Below are positions 1 through 8,026 of a DNA stretch of 64,000 bases, in pieces. The notes beneath the pieces are model-generated. The model had not been told where the DNA came from, did not search any database, and saw only the letters and a list, made by a program, of their open reading frames with translations. Origin of the DNA: Pseudoxanthomonas dokdonensis (GTDB taxonomy: Bacteria; Pseudomonadota; Gammaproteobacteria; Xanthomonadales; Xanthomonadaceae); contig NZ_LDJL01000011.1 of assembly GCF_001431405.1 (NCBI RefSeq), forward strand, positions 372,001 through 436,000, read 5' to 3'. Numbering within the stretch: the stretch's first letter is position 1; each line of letters begins with the position of its first letter. A program made the position numbers and the translations under genes.

Positions 1-2
1 GC

Positions 3-1433
3 AGCAATGGTCACATCGCCTGGGGTTTCACCAACGCCTACGCCGATACCGCCGACTTCTACCGGGTGCGCCCATGTCCCGACGGGCAGCCGGCGGACAC
101 CTGCGAGCCGGTGCGGCGTCACCGCGAAATCCTCCGGATAAAGGACGCGCCGGCGCAGACGCTGGTGGTGGAAGACACCCGCTTCGGGCCGATTACCGCG
201 CATGCCGGCAACGGCGACGCGTTGGCGTTGCGCTGGGTCGCGCAGTTGCCCGGATCGCTGAATCTGGAGCTGGGCAGGTTCGACCGCGTCGCCGACCTGA
301 CGCAGGCCATCGAGATCGCCGATGGTACCGCCACGCCCGCGCAGAACCTGGTGCTGGGAGACGCCAGCGGCAGCATCGGCTGGCGCATCCTCGGTCCGCT
401 GCCACAGCGCGCCCCCGGTTGCGCGGGCGCTGACCACATCCAGGACATGCCACGCTACGCCGATGCATCGACCAGCCAGCCGTCGTGTCCGCCCTGGCCG
501 ATCCGCAGTGACAGTTCGCCGTGGTTCAGCGCTGATGCCAATCACCGTATCTGGACCGCCAATGCGCGCACCGTCGATGGCCAGACGCTGGCACGGATCG
601 GCGATGCCGGCTACGCACTGGGTGCGCGCGCCGCGCAGATTCGCGATGGCCTGTTTCGCCAGGACCAGTTCGACGAACAGAAAATGCTGGCGCTGCAACT
701 CGATGACCGGGCAGTTTTCCTGCAGCGCTGGTGGGCGCTGTTGAATGCTTCGGCAAAGGCGCCGGGTGCCGGGCCGGCCATCAAGCAACTGGCCGCGGCA
801 GCCGGCCACTGGGACGGGCGCGCCAGTACCGATTCGGTCAGCTACCGCATCGTGCGCGGCTGGCGGCTGGCGGTCCACCAGCGCATCGAAGCCGGCCTTG
901 TCGGGCCGGCGCGACGTGCATTGGGCGATGAACTGATCATGCCCAGGCTGCCGCAACTGGAAGCGATTGCCTGGCCGTTGCTGCAGCAGCGGCCGCTGCA
1001 TCTGCTGTCACCGGATTACGCCGACTGGGATGAGCTGCTGGAAAGCGCGGCCCGCGAGGTCGGCGATGAGCTGGTTGCGGCCGGGCCGCTCGCGCAACGC
1101 AGCTGGGGCGAACGCAATACCGCCAACATCTGTCATCCGTTGGCGCGTGCGCTGCCGGACGTCCTGCACCGGTATCTGTGCATGCCGGCCGAGCCACTGG
1201 CGGGCGACACCGACATGCCGCGGGTGCAGGGCCCGGCATTCGGGGCGTCAGAACGCATGGTGGTTTCGCCCGGCCATGAAGCCGACGGCATCATCCATAT
1301 GCCGGGCGGACAAAGCGGGCATCCATTGTCGCCATTCTGGGGCGCCGGCCACGACGACTGGGTCCATGGACGTGCCACGCCATTCCTTCCAGGCGAGCCG
1401 GTTTACCGCATGCAGTTGCAGCCCGGGCATTGA
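3..1433 (+). CDS. Penicillin acylase family protein, C-terminal part (5' end outside window)
   Basis: The reading frame is open from base 3 and continues upstream of the window, so only the last ~476 residues are present. The first residues contain NGHIAWGFTNAYADT, typical of the beta chain of Ntn-hydrolase penicillin/cephalosporin acylases. The C-terminal GGQSGHPLSPFWGAGHDDW block is also characteristic. These periplasmic enzymes hydrolyse amide bonds (beta-lactam side chains or acyl-homoserine lactones) after self-cleavage to expose an N-terminal Ser. That catalytic Ser, the signal peptide and the alpha chain lie upstream and cannot be checked. The substrate cannot be inferred. A GTG at base 66 is in frame but is internal and is not taken as the start. 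Confidence 0.88.
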   Translation, partial: SNGHIAWGFTNAYADTADFYRVRPCPDGQPADTCEPVRRHREILRIKDAPAQTLVVEDTRFGPITAHAGNGDALALRWVAQLPGSLNLELGRFDRVADLTQAIEIADGTATPAQNLVLGDASGSIGWRILGPLPQRAPGCAGADHIQDMPRYADASTSQPSCPPWPIRSDSSPWFSADANHRIWTANARTVDGQTLARIGDAGYALGARAAQIRDGLFRQDQFDEQKMLALQLDDRAVFLQRWWALLNASAKAPGAGPAIKQLAAAAGHWDGRASTDSVSYRIVRGWRLAVHQRIEAGLVGPARRALGDELIMPRLPQLEAIAWPLLQQRPLHLLSPDYADWDELLESAAREVGDELVAAGPLAQRSWGERNTANICHPLARALPDVLHRYLCMPAEPLAGDTDMPRVQGPAFGASERMVVSPGHEADGIIHMPGGQSGHPLSPFWGAGHDDWVHGRATPFLPGEPVYRMQLQPGH

Positions 1434-1625
1434 ATGCCTGCTGCAGCGCGTCTGCCCTTTCAAGACGGCATCGAAGCGATGTTCGTCTGATGTCCGCTTG
1501 ATTGTGAGACAACTCTTTATTAACTCGATTGTCCGGAAACAAAACCGCGCTGCGGTATCCTGACCCGGGCTGACAGCCTCGGCGCCTGCGCCGCGTGCTG
1601 CAGAAAACGCATACAGGGAGGCCGC

Positions 1626-2231
1626 ATGGCGACGCGTGGATTCAGTGGACGGGGGCGTAACAAAGAGCAACGGGAGCGATTGCCACCCGGCCAGTCATTG
1701 GTCAGCGGATTTCCCGTGCTCAGCGCCGGGCCGACGCCGGTCGTCGATCTCAACCACTGGAAGCTGGAACTCAAACATGGTCCGCGCCTGCTCGCCAGCT
1801 GGGACTGGCAGCAGTTCAATGCCTTGCCGCAGACCCGCCAGACGGTGGATATCCATTGCGTCACCACCTGGTCCAAGTTCGACACGGTCTGGCAGGGCGT
1901 ACTGATCGAGGACCTGCTGTCTGCCGCCGGCATTGAAGCTCCCAGCAAGCATCTGCTGGCGCATTGCTTCGATGATTACAGCACCAACGTGCGGCTGGCC
2001 GATCTGCAGACCGGCAAGGCGATGGTGGCCACACATTACGACGACCAACCGCTGACCGCCGAACACGGTGGCCCGGCGCGCCTGCTGGTCCCGCACCTGT
2101 ATTTCTGGAAGTCCGCCAAATGGCTCAACAAGCTGCAGTTCGTGCAGATCGAAACCGCCGGTTTCTGGGAGCTGCGCGGTTACCACCTGCGTGGTGATCC
2201 GTTCGAGGAACAGCGCTACGGCGGCCCCTGA
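1626..2231 (+). CDS. Sulfite oxidase-like molybdopterin oxidoreductase
   Basis: This 201-residue protein consists of a molybdopterin-binding (sulfite oxidase/YuiH-like) domain without a signal peptide or heme domain, so it is probably cytoplasmic. VDIHCVTTWSKFD around residues 78-90 contains the Cys expected to ligate molybdenum, and the C-terminal part has the family GFWELRGYH segment. The ATG follows a strong Shine-Dalgarno (AGGGAGG). It is the first gene of a tight set with a GreA/B-like gene and an FAD/NAD(P) reductase. The obvious inference is that the reductase at 2720-3484 passes electrons to or from this molybdoenzyme. The substrate is unknown. Confidence 0.85.
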   Translation: MATRGFSGRGRNKEQRERLPPGQSLVSGFPVLSAGPTPVVDLNHWKLELKHGPRLLASWDWQQFNALPQTRQTVDIHCVTTWSKFDTVWQGVLIEDLLSAAGIEAPSKHLLAHCFDDYSTNVRLADLQTGKAMVATHYDDQPLTAEHGGPARLLVPHLYFWKSAKWLNKLQFVQIETAGFWELRGYHLRGDPFEEQRYGGP

Positions 2232-2263
2232 TTTCCATTCCCCATCATCCAACAAGGTAATAC

Positions 2264-2716
2264 ATGAAGACTTTCGACAAGCACCAGATCCGCGCCCGCA
2301 TGCTTGAACTGGAACAGCTTTCCATTGATGAAGCAGAGAGCGAAACCGAAAAGCTGGTCAGCGGCGCGATGATTGATCGCAGCATGCCCCACGATGCGGA
2401 CGGGCGTGCGCAGTCGGTGATCAGCGCCAACCTGGCGCAGCAGATCATCGGCCAGGTGCACGCACACGAACAGCACCTGCAACTCCTGGAAAGCATCGAC
2501 TTTGCCGCCACCGACAGTGTCGACCGCGGTGCGCTGGTCAAGCTCAACGACCGCTGGCTGGTGGTGGCGGTGCCGACCCCGCGCTTCGAGGTCGATGGCG
2601 AATCCATGCTTGGCATCTCCTGCGAAGCACCGCTGGTCAAGGCGATGGTCGGCAAGCGTGCTGGCGAGAAGTTCTGCTTCAACGGCCGCGAGTTCAACAT
2701 CCAGCAGGTGCTGTGA
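2264..2716 (+). CDS. GreA/GreB C-terminal domain-like protein
   Basis: This 150-residue protein has an N-terminal helical region (about residues 1-80) rich in acidic residues and leucines. Its C-terminal part resembles the FKBP-like domain of transcript cleavage factors GreA/GreB: a GALVKLND strand, then ISCEAPLVKAMVGKRAGE, which corresponds to the SPLGRALIGK segment of Gre factors. The N-terminal coiled coil looks shortened, and I cannot identify the acidic tip pair that cleavage factors need, so it may be a Gre-like RNA polymerase-binding protein such as Rnk rather than a true cleavage factor. It lies 32 bp after the molybdoenzyme gene and 3 bp before the flavin reductase gene, so all three are probably co-transcribed. 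Confidence 0.6.
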   Translation: MKTFDKHQIRARMLELEQLSIDEAESETEKLVSGAMIDRSMPHDADGRAQSVISANLAQQIIGQVHAHEQHLQLLESIDFAATDSVDRGALVKLNDRWLVVAVPTPRFEVDGESMLGISCEAPLVKAMVGKRAGEKFCFNGREFNIQQVL

Positions 2717-2719
2717 GCC

Positions 2720-3484
2720 ATGGCGGTGTCGGCCGGCCAGACCGACCGCTGGCAATCGGCGCGCATCCTGCAGCTGCAGCCGCTGACCGGCAACATCCTG
2801 CGGGTGAGGCTGCAGTTGCAGCAGCCACGGCAGGCCCGAGCCGGCCAACACGTCGACATTCGCCTGACCGCCGACGACGGTTATCAGGCACAACGCAGTT
2901 ACTCGCTACTATCGCCACCTGGCGACGATGACGTGATCGAGCTGGGGGTGGAGCGGATCACCGATGGCGAAGTGTCCGGCTGGCTGCATGACATTGCCGA
3001 AGTCGGCGATGAAGTTGAATTGCTGGGTCCAATTGGTGGTCATTTTGTCTGGGATGCGCAACATCCGACTCCGGCCCTGCTGATCGGTGGCGGATCCGGA
3101 GTAGTGCCGCTGCTGTCTATCGCAGCGCATCACCACGCCCAACACGGCAACACCGCGATGACCCTGGTCGCTGCAAGTCGTCTGCGCAGCGAGGTCGTGC
3201 TGGCCCCATCGCTGCAGACCTGGGCCCAGGCCAACCCGCAATTCCGTTATCAACTGGCACTGTCACGGGAAACCGTGGTCAGCGAACCTCACCAGCAGGC
3301 CGGGCATATCGACCTTGCCTTGCTGGCCGGCGCGATCGAGGCCATGGCGGTGGCAAAAGATCAGCTCATTTGCTACCTCTGCGGCAGCAACCGCTTCGTC
3401 GAAGCGATGGTACCGCTGCTGCGACAACTGGGCATCAACGACAGCGCGATCCGCACCGAGCGTTTTGGCGATGCGGTGTCGTAG
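2720..3484 (+). CDS. FAD/NAD(P)-binding ferredoxin reductase-like oxidoreductase
   Basis: This is a 254-residue ferredoxin-NADP reductase family protein. Residues ~58-61 carry RSYS, the FAD-binding signature. LLIGGGSGVVPLLS around residues 115-128 is the nucleotide-binding loop, and YLCGSNRFVEAM near residue 215 is the conserved C-terminal NAD(P) motif. No 2Fe-2S ferredoxin domain is fused to it. The start is 3 bp after the Gre-like stop. With the molybdoenzyme at 1626-2231 it plausibly forms a two-component redox system, with this protein as the pyridine nucleotide-linked partner. That pairing is inferred from position only. Confidence 0.85.
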   Translation: MAVSAGQTDRWQSARILQLQPLTGNILRVRLQLQQPRQARAGQHVDIRLTADDGYQAQRSYSLLSPPGDDDVIELGVERITDGEVSGWLHDIAEVGDEVELLGPIGGHFVWDAQHPTPALLIGGGSGVVPLLSIAAHHHAQHGNTAMTLVAASRLRSEVVLAPSLQTWAQANPQFRYQLALSRETVVSEPHQQAGHIDLALLAGAIEAMAVAKDQLICYLCGSNRFVEAMVPLLRQLGINDSAIRTERFGDAVS

Positions 3485-3555
3485 CGCCGAGCTTGCCCGG
3501 CTGCGGTTGGTTTGAGGGCCGCTTGGCCAGGTATTGCTTGCACTTGGGTAAAAGC

Positions 3556-3577
3556 AGCGGAGCAAGCTCCGCTCTAC
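3556..3577 (-). repeat. GTAG-headed REP-like palindrome, copy 1
   Basis: The palindrome AGCGGAGC-AA-GCTCCGCT is followed by CTAC. Read on the minus strand it begins with GTAG and then an 8-bp stem. This is the layout of the GTAG-type REP elements (SMAG) known from Stenotrophomonas. It lies between the reductase stop and the asnB stop (convergent genes). The same 22-mer occurs near 62.6-62.8 kb in this window. Confidence 0.75.
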
Positions 3578-3587
3578 CAGTAGGAGC

Positions 3588-3609
3588 AGCGGAGCGAGCT
3601 CCGCTCTAT
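3588..3609 (-). repeat. GTAG-headed REP-like palindrome, copy 2 (degenerate head)
   Basis: A second copy lies 10 bp after copy 1 in the same orientation. The stem is AGCGGAGC-GA-GCTCCGCT, and the head reads CTAT in place of CTAC. The two together form a direct doublet. Confidence 0.7.
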
Positions 3610-3613
3610 GGGC

Positions 3614-3637
3614 AGCGGTTAGCGGTTAGCGGTTAGC
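3614..3637. repeat. Heptanucleotide tandem repeat (AGCGGTT)3
   Basis: Three perfect copies of AGCGGTT plus a partial AGC sit directly before the asnB stop codon. This is a simple tandem repeat, possibly prone to copy-number change. No function is suggested. Confidence 0.9.
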
Positions 3638-3639
3638 CG

Positions 3640-5334
3640 TCAGGATGGGCTGGTCTGGTAGGCGGTGTTATGGACGCCTGCAATAGCGCGGCCTGAAGGG
3701 TCGGCGGCAGCGGCGAAACTGGCATCCCAGGCAATCGCGACTGGTGACGAGCAGGCGATCGACTTGCCGCCCGGCACGGTTTCGGCCGCACCCGGGGTCG
3801 GGAAAAACTGCTCGAACAGGCTGCGGTAGTAATACGCTTCCTTGCTCTGTGGCGGATTGACCGGAAATCGCTTGGCTGCGGCCGCCAGTTCGCGATCACT
3901 GACGTGCTGGTCGGCGTGTGCCTTCAGCCCGTCAATCCAGCCATAGCCGACACCATCGCTGAACTGCTCTTTCTGCCGCCACAGGATCGATTCGGGCAGA
4001 TAACCGGCAAAAGCCTCGCGCAATACCGCTTTCTCGATGCGTCCGTTGGCCTTGTCGACCATCTTGGCCTGCGCATCCATCTTCATCGCCACGTCCATGA
4101 ATTCCACATCGAGGAAAGGCACCCGCGGCTCCACACCCCAGGCCATCATCGACTTGTTGGCACGCAGGCAATCATAGTTGTGCAGGGCATCCAGCTTGCG
4201 CACCAGTTCTTCATGGAATTCGCGTGGGTTCGGCGCCTTGTGGAAATACAGATAGCCACCGAATATCTCGTCGCTGCCCTCGCCCGACAGCACCATCTTC
4301 ACCCCCATCGCCTTGATCCGGCGGGCCAGCAGGTACATCGGCGTCGAGGCGCGGATGGTGGTGACGTCGTAAGTCTCGATATGGCGGATGACTTCGGGCA
4401 AGGCATCCAGGCCTTCCTCGAAGGTGTATTCGAATCCGTGATGGACGGTCCCCAGCGCTTCGGCGGCGATCGCGGCAGCGGCGAGATCCGGCGAACCTTT
4501 CAAGCCGATCGCGAATGAATGCAAGCGCGGCCACCAGGCTTCCACTTCGTCATTCTCTTCCACCCGCTTGCGCGCGAACCGGGCCGCGACCGCGGCGACC
4601 AGCGAGGAATCCAGTCCGCCCGACAGCAGCACGCCGTAGGGCACATCGGTCATCAATTGCCGGTGCACCGCCTGCTCGAACGCCTCGCGCAATTCGCTGG
4701 CACCGACCTGCACGCCTTCGACCGCGGCGTATTCGCGCCATGGCTTGTGGTAATACCGGCTGAGCTGGCTGGTCGAGCTGTCGTAATAATGACCCGGTGG
4801 AAACTGGGCGACGTCGGCACAGGTGTCGACCAGCGATTTCATTTCCGAGGCCACGCACAGACGACCTTCGCGGTCGTGGCCCCAGTACAGCGGACACACC
4901 CCCATCGGGTCACGCGCGATCAGCACCCGCTTGCGCCGCGCATCCCATAGCGCAAAGGCGAAAATACCGTTGAGCCGGTTCAAAAGTTCGTCGATGCCGA
5001 CTTCGGCATACAACGCGTTGATTACTTCGCAGTCGGAGCCGGTCTGGAATTCATACGGCTGGCTCAACGACTGCTTCAGTTCGCGGTGATTGTAGATTTC
5101 GCCGTTGACCGCCAGTGCCAGCCCGCCATCGGCCGAACGCAAGGGCTGCGAACCACCGGCCGGATCGACGATCGCCAGGCGCTCGTGCACCAGGATGGCG
5201 CCATCATCGACGTACACGCCGCTCCAGTCCGGGCCGCGGTGCCGCTGGCGCTGGGAAAGCTCGAGTGCCTGCCGGCGCAGCAGCGAAAGATCATCACCGG
5301 TCTGCAAGCCAAAAATGCCGAAAATGGAACACAT
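3640..5334 (-). CDS. asnB: Glutamine-hydrolysing asparagine synthase B
   Basis: AsnB makes asparagine from aspartate, ATP and glutamine in the cytoplasm. The chosen ATG gives MCSIFGIFG, placing the nucleophilic Cys at position 2 after Met removal, and it has AGGAG upstream. The glutaminase domain covers about residues 1-200 (RGPDWSG, NGEIYNH). The synthetase domain follows, with the ATP-binding LLSGGLDSSL near residue 235 and SGEGSDEIFGGY. The length (564 aa) is normal for the family. A 20-residue in-frame extension upstream is possible but would bury Cys2. The gene lies 251 bp downstream of dapE, and the gap holds an Asn-rich leader frame and a hairpin with a T-run, so expression is probably attenuated by charged tRNA-Asn. 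Confidence 0.97.
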   Translation of the reverse strand: MCSIFGIFGLQTGDDLSLLRRQALELSQRQRHRGPDWSGVYVDDGAILVHERLAIVDPAGGSQPLRSADGGLALAVNGEIYNHRELKQSLSQPYEFQTGSDCEVINALYAEVGIDELLNRLNGIFAFALWDARRKRVLIARDPMGVCPLYWGHDREGRLCVASEMKSLVDTCADVAQFPPGHYYDSSTSQLSRYYHKPWREYAAVEGVQVGASELREAFEQAVHRQLMTDVPYGVLLSGGLDSSLVAAVAARFARKRVEENDEVEAWWPRLHSFAIGLKGSPDLAAAAIAAEALGTVHHGFEYTFEEGLDALPEVIRHIETYDVTTIRASTPMYLLARRIKAMGVKMVLSGEGSDEIFGGYLYFHKAPNPREFHEELVRKLDALHNYDCLRANKSMMAWGVEPRVPFLDVEFMDVAMKMDAQAKMVDKANGRIEKAVLREAFAGYLPESILWRQKEQFSDGVGYGWIDGLKAHADQHVSDRELAAAAKRFPVNPPQSKEAYYYRSLFEQFFPTPGAAETVPGGKSIACSSPVAIAWDASFAAAADPSGRAIAGVHNTAYQTSPS

Positions 5335-5391
5335 GCGGAAAGCTCCTGGATGGGGTGCTGCAAATGAATCGGTGGGTGGACAGTCGGATAA

Positions 5392-5421
5392 CAAAAAACC
5401 CGCACCTTGCGATGCGGGTTT
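5392..5421 (-). terminator. Rho-independent terminator in the asnB leader (candidate attenuator)
   Basis: On the minus strand a perfect 9-bp stem, AAACCCGCA / TGCGGGTTT, with an 8-nt loop (TCGCAAGG) runs directly into a T-tract. It lies 28 nt after the stop of the Asn-rich leader frame and 57 nt before the asnB ATG. It is too far from the dapE stop (about 165 nt) to be a simple dapE terminator. The leader segment TGCGGG (5460-5465) can pair with the 5' arm CCCGCA (5413-5418), and the overlapping CTTGCG can pair with the loop CGCAAG. Either pairing is mutually exclusive with this terminator. Confidence 0.85.
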
Positions 5422-5448
5422 CTGGTTTTCGGCTGGTGTTGCTTTTGC

Positions 5449-5544
5449 CTAGTCGCAGTCCCGCAAGTGACGCGCACGATTATTGGCCCGGGTATTGATA
5501 CCCAGGTTGCGAATAATCACGGCGGCGGCGGAATGCGACGGCAT
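5449..5544 (-). CDS. Asparagine-rich leader peptide of asnB
   Basis: This 31-codon frame on the minus strand starts at ATG 5544 and ends at TAG 5449. Its core reads IIRNLGINTRANNRARH. Asn occupies codons 13, 17, 21 and 22 (AAC, AAT, AAT, AAT), i.e. four of the last 19 codons, with a tandem pair. A shorter form from the GTG at codon 9 is possible. No Shine-Dalgarno is visible, but TAGCTT ends 6 nt before the ATG, so the mRNA may be leaderless. A ribosome stalled at the Asn pair would leave TGCGGG, about 12 nt downstream, free to pair with the terminator arm. A ribosome reaching the stop would cover it. It lies immediately before the terminator hairpin and asnB. Confidence 0.75.
   Translation of the reverse strand: MPSHSAAAVIIRNLGINTRANNRARHLRDCD
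5490..5503. repeat. Inverted repeat inside the asnB leader frame
   Basis: GGGTAT-TG-ATACCC is a perfect 6-bp-arm palindrome lying within leader codons 15-19. It could form a small pause hairpin just upstream of the tandem Asn codons, or be a protein-binding site. Its role is inferred only from its location. Confidence 0.5.
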
Positions 5545-5550
5545 GCAGGG

Positions 5551-5580
5551 AAGCTAACCGGTTTTGGCCGGGGCTGGCAA
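5551..5580 (-). promoter_or_regulatory. Putative promoter of the asnB leader transcript
   Basis: On the minus strand TTGCCA (5575-5580) is followed after 18 bp by TAGCTT (5551-5556). The leader ATG begins 6 nt further on, so transcription would start at or next to the A of the ATG. The -35 is good (5 of 6) but the -10 is weak (3 of 6). Confidence 0.4.
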
Positions 5581-5585
5581 GGGGG

Positions 5586-6713
5586 TCAGGCCAGCAATTC
5601 GTGGATCAGCGCGTGATACAGGCCAGGCAGGCGTTCCAGATCCGCCAGCCGGATGTGCTCGTTGACCTGATGGATGCTGGCGTTGACCGGGCCTACTTCA
5701 ATGCACTGCGCTCCCAGCGGCGCGATGAAACGCGCATCCGAGGTGCCGCCACCGGTGCTTTCTTCCGGTGCCGCGCCCGCAAACTCGGCCAGCACCCGGC
5801 GGGCGGTGGTACGCAAATGGCCTTCCGGGGTGTAGAACGGTTCGCCACTGCGATGCCAGCGCAGTTCGTATTGCAGCCCGTGCCGGTCCAGCAGCGCACT
5901 GATCTCCGCTTCCAGTTGTGGCGCGCTCCAGCTCGGGTTGTAGCGCAGGTTGAACAGCACCTCCAGCGAGCCGGGGATGACGTTGCTGGCACCGGTACCG
6001 GCATGGATGTTGGAGATCTGCAGGCTGGTCGGCGGGAAGCTCTCGTAACCGTCGTCCCAGTGGCGCGCGCTCAACTCGTGCAGGGCCGCCATGGCCTGAT
6101 GGATGGGGTTGCGTGCCTTGTCCGGATAGGCGACGTGGCCTTGCACGCCGTGCACCTGCAAGGTGCCGGTCAGGCTGCCGCGCCGGCCGACCCGCAGCAG
6201 GTCGCCCAGCGCCGCGGTCGATGACGGTTCACCGGTGATGCACCAGTCGATTGCCTGCCCGCGTGCGCGCAGCAGCTCGGCGACGCGGCGCACGCCATGC
6301 AGGGCATCGCCCTCCTCGTCCGAGGTCAACAGCAACGCCAGCGTGCCTTGGTGGTGCGGATGCGCGGCGACATAGTGTTCCAACGCCAGCACGCAGGCGG
6401 CCACGCTGCATTTCATGTCCGCGCTGCCACGTCCGTACAGATTGCCGTCGCGGATGGCCGGTTCGAACGGATCGCTGTCCCATGCGTCGCGCGGCCCGGC
6501 CGGCACCACGTCGGTATGGCCGAGCAACAACAGCACCGGCGATCCGCTGCCATGGGTCGCCCACAGATTGTCGACGCCCTCGAAATGCAGGTGTTCGCAG
6601 GCGAAACCGGCGTGTTGCAGGCGCTCGGCCAGCAGCGCCTGGCAACCTGCGTCGTCCGGCGTCACCGATGCGCGGCGGATGAGTTCACTCGACAGCGCCA
6701 GGATCTCACTCAT
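5586..6713 (-). CDS. dapE: Succinyl-diaminopimelate desuccinylase
   Basis: DapE removes succinate from N-succinyl-LL-diaminopimelate in the lysine/peptidoglycan pathway. The 375-residue M20 zinc peptidase starts at [19 protein letters not shown], as in known DapE proteins. Metal-site motifs are visible: [12 protein letters not shown] (~residue 62), GRGSADMK (~residue 95) and TSDEEGDA (~residue 130). GGTSDARFI lies near the C terminus. The first four bases overlap the end of the upstream ArsC-like gene (ATGA), which fixes the start and indicates translational coupling. dapD, two genes upstream, supplies the preceding step. Confidence 0.97.
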   Translation of the reverse strand: MSEILALSSELIRRASVTPDDAGCQALLAERLQHAGFACEHLHFEGVDNLWATHGSGSPVLLLLGHTDVVPAGPRDAWDSDPFEPAIRDGNLYGRGSADMKCSVAACVLALEHYVAAHPHHQGTLALLLTSDEEGDALHGVRRVAELLRARGQAIDWCITGEPSSTAALGDLLRVGRRGSLTGTLQVHGVQGHVAYPDKARNPIHQAMAALHELSARHWDDGYESFPPTSLQISNIHAGTGASNVIPGSLEVLFNLRYNPSWSAPQLEAEISALLDRHGLQYELRWHRSGEPFYTPEGHLRTTARRVLAEFAGAAPEESTGGGTSDARFIAPLGAQCIEVGPVNASIHQVNEHIRLADLERLPGLYHALIHELLA

Positions 6714-7069
6714 CCGGCCACACCAAAGCGCTTCTTGAATCCGTTGTCGCTGAATCCCTGCGAGAAATCCCCGCGTTCGTCGATGACCAGCGGCCGCCGC
6801 ACCAGTTGCGGATGCTCGCGCAGCAACAGCTTCCATTCCGCATCCGAGCCCGGCGTCTTGCGGTTGTCAGGCAGTTGCCGCCAGGTTGTCGATGACTTGT
6901 TGACCAGGGAATCCCAGCCGCCAGCCAGCCCCGCCCATTCGACAAACGTATCCGGGCTCGGCAACTGTTCGCGGTAATCGATGAATTGATGTTCCAGCTC
7001 GAATCGATCCAGCCACTTGCGGGCTTTCCTGCAGGTGTCGCAGTTCTTCAATCCGTACAACGTGATCAT
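6710..7069 (-). CDS. ArsC/Spx-family reductase-like protein (YffB type)
   Basis: This 119-residue thioredoxin-fold protein has an N-terminal [19 protein letters not shown], giving a CDTC motif, and [10 protein letters not shown] in the conserved cis-Pro region. It matches the YffB branch of the ArsC family, which in Escherichia coli also sits directly upstream of dapE. Arsenate reduction is unlikely: there is no ars context, and YffB proteins are thought to be glutathione-dependent thiol reductases. A good AAGGAG precedes the ATG. It overlaps dapE by 4 bp. Confidence 0.85.
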   Translation of the reverse strand: MITLYGLKNCDTCRKARKWLDRFELEHQFIDYREQLPSPDTFVEWAGLAGGWDSLVNKSSTTWRQLPDNRKTPGSDAEWKLLLREHPQLVRRPLVIDERGDFSQGFSDNGFKKRFGVAG

Positions 7070-7133
7070 GCTCGGTCAGGCTCCTTGTGCGCGCGATAAT
7101 GATGGTCCAGACGACGGACAGCCGCCATTGCCA

Positions 7134-7985
7134 TCAGTCCGCCAGGCCGCGCAGCAATTCGTTGACGCTGGTCTTGCTGCGGGTTTTTTCGTCGACCTGC
7201 TTGACGATGACCGCGCAGTAAAGCGAATAGCTGCCGTCGGCCGATGGCAGCGAACCGGACACCACCACGCTGCCCGGCGGCACGTAACCGTAGCTGATCT
7301 CGCCGGTGGCGCGGTTGTAGATGCGGGTCGACTGGCCGATGAACACACCCATGCCGATCACGCTGTGATGGCCGATGACCACGCCTTCGACCACTTCCGA
7401 ACGCGCACCGATGAAGCAATGGTCTTCGATGATCGTCGGCGATGCCTGCAGCGGTTCCAGCACGCCGCCGATGCCGGCGCCACCGGACAGATGGCAATGC
7501 TTGCCAATCTGCGCGCACGAGCCGACTGTGGCCCAGGTGTCGACCATGGTGCCTTCGCCGACGTGGGCACCGATGTTGGTGAAGCTGGGCATCAGCACCA
7601 CGTCACGGCCGAAGTGGCTGCCACGCCGGGCAATCGCGCCGGGCACCACTCGCACCCCGAGCGAGCGGAACGAAAATTCATCGAAGCCCTCGAAGCGCGC
7701 CGGGATCTTGTCCCAGAACGGCGCCGGGTCGGCCTCGACCACTTCCATCTCATTGACCCGGAAGTACAGCAGCACCGCCTTCTTCAGCCATTCGTTGACC
7801 TTCCAGCCACCATTGCCATCGGGCTCGGCCACGCGCAACTCGCCTGATTCCAGGCCCTCGATGACCTTCTCGACCACCGGCCGGGTCGAGCCTTCGACTT
7901 CGGTGGCGGTCAGTTCAGTGCGGCGTTCGAAGGCGCTTTCAATGGCGGACTTGAGTTCTTCCAGCGGTGAGGCAAGTGGCGTCAT
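7134..7985 (-). CDS. dapD: Tetrahydrodipicolinate N-succinyltransferase
   Basis: DapD transfers succinate from succinyl-CoA to tetrahydrodipicolinate, the step before the aminotransferase and DapE in lysine and cell-wall precursor synthesis. The 283-residue protein has the N-terminal helical domain (residues 1-100). Left-handed beta-helix hexapeptide repeats follow, for example [24 protein letters not shown] split over residues ~130-155, and [15 protein letters not shown]. The family active-site segment is intact. It sits between glnD (41 bp upstream) and the ArsC-like gene, all on the minus strand. The window shows no dapC between them. Confidence 0.97.
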   Translation of the reverse strand: MTPLASPLEELKSAIESAFERRTELTATEVEGSTRPVVEKVIEGLESGELRVAEPDGNGGWKVNEWLKKAVLLYFRVNEMEVVEADPAPFWDKIPARFEGFDEFSFRSLGVRVVPGAIARRGSHFGRDVVLMPSFTNIGAHVGEGTMVDTWATVGSCAQIGKHCHLSGGAGIGGVLEPLQASPTIIEDHCFIGARSEVVEGVVIGHHSVIGMGVFIGQSTRIYNRATGEISYGYVPPGSVVVSGSLPSADGSYSLYCAVIVKQVDEKTRSKTSVNELLRGLAD

Positions 7986-8026
7986 GGGGGTGTGGATCCG
8001 GTTGCGGTTGTATTGGATGTTGCTGA

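Noticed and set aside
3614-3637. Telomere-like or CRISPR-like short repeat
   Set aside because: Only three heptamers occur with no spacers. It is a simple tandem repeat in a chromosome that shows no other sign of an end.
5392-5421. Simple terminator of the dapE operon
   Set aside because: It lies about 165 nt beyond the dapE stop, after a separate coding leader and 57 nt before asnB. The alternative pairings favour an attenuator, although a dual role cannot be excluded.
5335-5477. Continuous minus-strand frame reading through the asnB hairpin in another register (133 codons)
   Set aside because: It crosses the terminator and the asnB start out of frame, and its codon use does not look coding. 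The Asn-rich 31-codon frame explains the region better.
6710-7069. Arsenate reductase
   Set aside because: There are no ars genes nearby. The CDTC motif and position before dapE fit the YffB branch, whose members are not known arsenate reductases.
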